Positions 63,823 through 64,000 of a DNA stretch of 64,000 nucleotides are shown one piece after another. The stretch is from JBBQFI01 sp038321775 (GTDB taxonomy: Bacteria; Verrucomicrobiota; Verrucomicrobiia; Chthoniobacterales; UBA10450), in contig JBBQFI010000003.1 of NCBI GenBank assembly GCA_038321775.1, forward strand, positions 245,723-309,722, given 5' to 3'. Within the stretch, counting starts at the first letter, position 1. Each line of letters starts with the position of its first letter. A program made the position numbers and the translations under genes. The notes below the pieces were generated by a model that was given only the letters and a program-made list of their open reading frames with translations, was not told where the DNA came from and searched no databases.

Positions 63823-64000
63823 TTACGGTATGCCAGCGCCGGATTTTGATTTTACCGTCGAAACGTCCGAGCTATTAACCAGGCCATTAATATTAACATC
63901 GGTTCGAAAGTTCCCCGCACTACCAGCAGCTGTTCCGCTTTGCGCTTTTGTCTGACTGACGTCGGATGAATTGACGGCCTTATTGCCATTGGTGTCGCCA
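63823..64000 (-). CDS. Dockerin-like C-terminus of a third Asp-box paralogue (partial)
   Basis: Reverse-strand frame from the window edge to TAA 63823-63825. It encodes about 58 residues with two dockerin-like repeats (GDTNGNKAVNSSDVSQTKA and FRTDVNINGLVNSSDVSTVK) ending in GIP. The repeat is closer to a canonical calcium loop than those of the other copies (DTNGN). The rest of the gene lies outside. The 267 bp between it and paralogue B show no gene. Confidence 0.75.
   Translation of the reverse strand, partial: GDTNGNKAVNSSDVSQTKAQSGTAAGSAGNFRTDVNINGLVNSSDVSTVKSKSGAGIP

Noticed and set aside
1..64000. CRISPR arrays, rRNA or tRNA genes, insertion sequences
   Set aside because: No regularly spaced direct repeats, no conserved rRNA or tRNA stretches and no transposase-like protein were seen in any frame considered.

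Overview
The window looks like a chromosomal segment of a Gram-negative soil or freshwater bacterium, most likely a member of the Verrucomicrobiota (Chthoniobacterales/Spartobacteria-like). This is an inference from gene content: an ECF sigma factor paired with a TPR-bearing Ser/Thr kinase, a large TonB-dependent receptor, several lipoproteins, dockerin-like secreted proteins with Asp-box propellers, and an FHA-ABC fusion. No rRNA or tRNA was seen to fix the taxonomy.

Layout. Bases 1-1154 hold the start of a secreted coiled-coil protein, a small secreted protein and a fibronectin-III fragment. Bases 1155-4157 form an integrase-less integron cassette array (CALIN): small unrelated ORFs in one direction, separated by attC-like sites with R boxes of the GCCTAAC/GTTAGGC type and a self-complementary arm carrying an unpaired A. 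A malate dehydrogenase follows. Bases 5205-21134 are a surface-glycan (O-antigen-like) cluster of about 14 genes: glycan membrane proteins, a sugar aminotransferase (wecE type), a flippase-like protein, an acyl-carrier-protein/adenylation-enzyme/short-chain-reductase module, a GT2 glycosyltransferase, methyltransferases, hexapeptide acyltransferases, WbqC and YfhO. It runs in two divergent operons plus a third that begins at purC. Bases 21131-26114 are housekeeping: purC, an RlmI-type methyltransferase, two coiled-coil membrane proteins and gatC-gatA. Bases 26094-35152 hold two tandem GlxA-type regulators, the sigma factor/kinase pair and the TonB receptor. Bases 35377-46347 are envelope and signalling genes: lipoproteins, an S41 protease, the FHA-ABC transporter and a second Ser/Thr kinase.

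The most striking region is 46458-54876, a tight five-gene operon: SIR2-like+TIR protein, STAND NTPase with a WD40-like tail, exported PLD (ClsC-like), SLOG+SLATT membrane protein, and patatin phospholipase. Start/stop codons overlap or nearly touch at three of the four junctions. The domains are those of bacterial anti-phage immune systems (NAD-consuming TIR/SIR2, STAND sensor, nucleotide-sensing SLOG, membrane-attacking SLATT and patatin). No CD-NTase is present, so it is not a standard CBASS locus. I propose it as a candidate undescribed immune or stress-response system.

Bases 54940-64000 hold a family of large secreted Asp-box/fibronectin/dockerin-like proteins: two complete genes, one C-terminal remnant and one gene running off the window.

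A dispersed 10-mer, CTCGTTAGGC, occurs 11 times on both strands, far above chance. It lies in genes and between them, is absent from the glycan cluster, and matches the R box of the attC sites.
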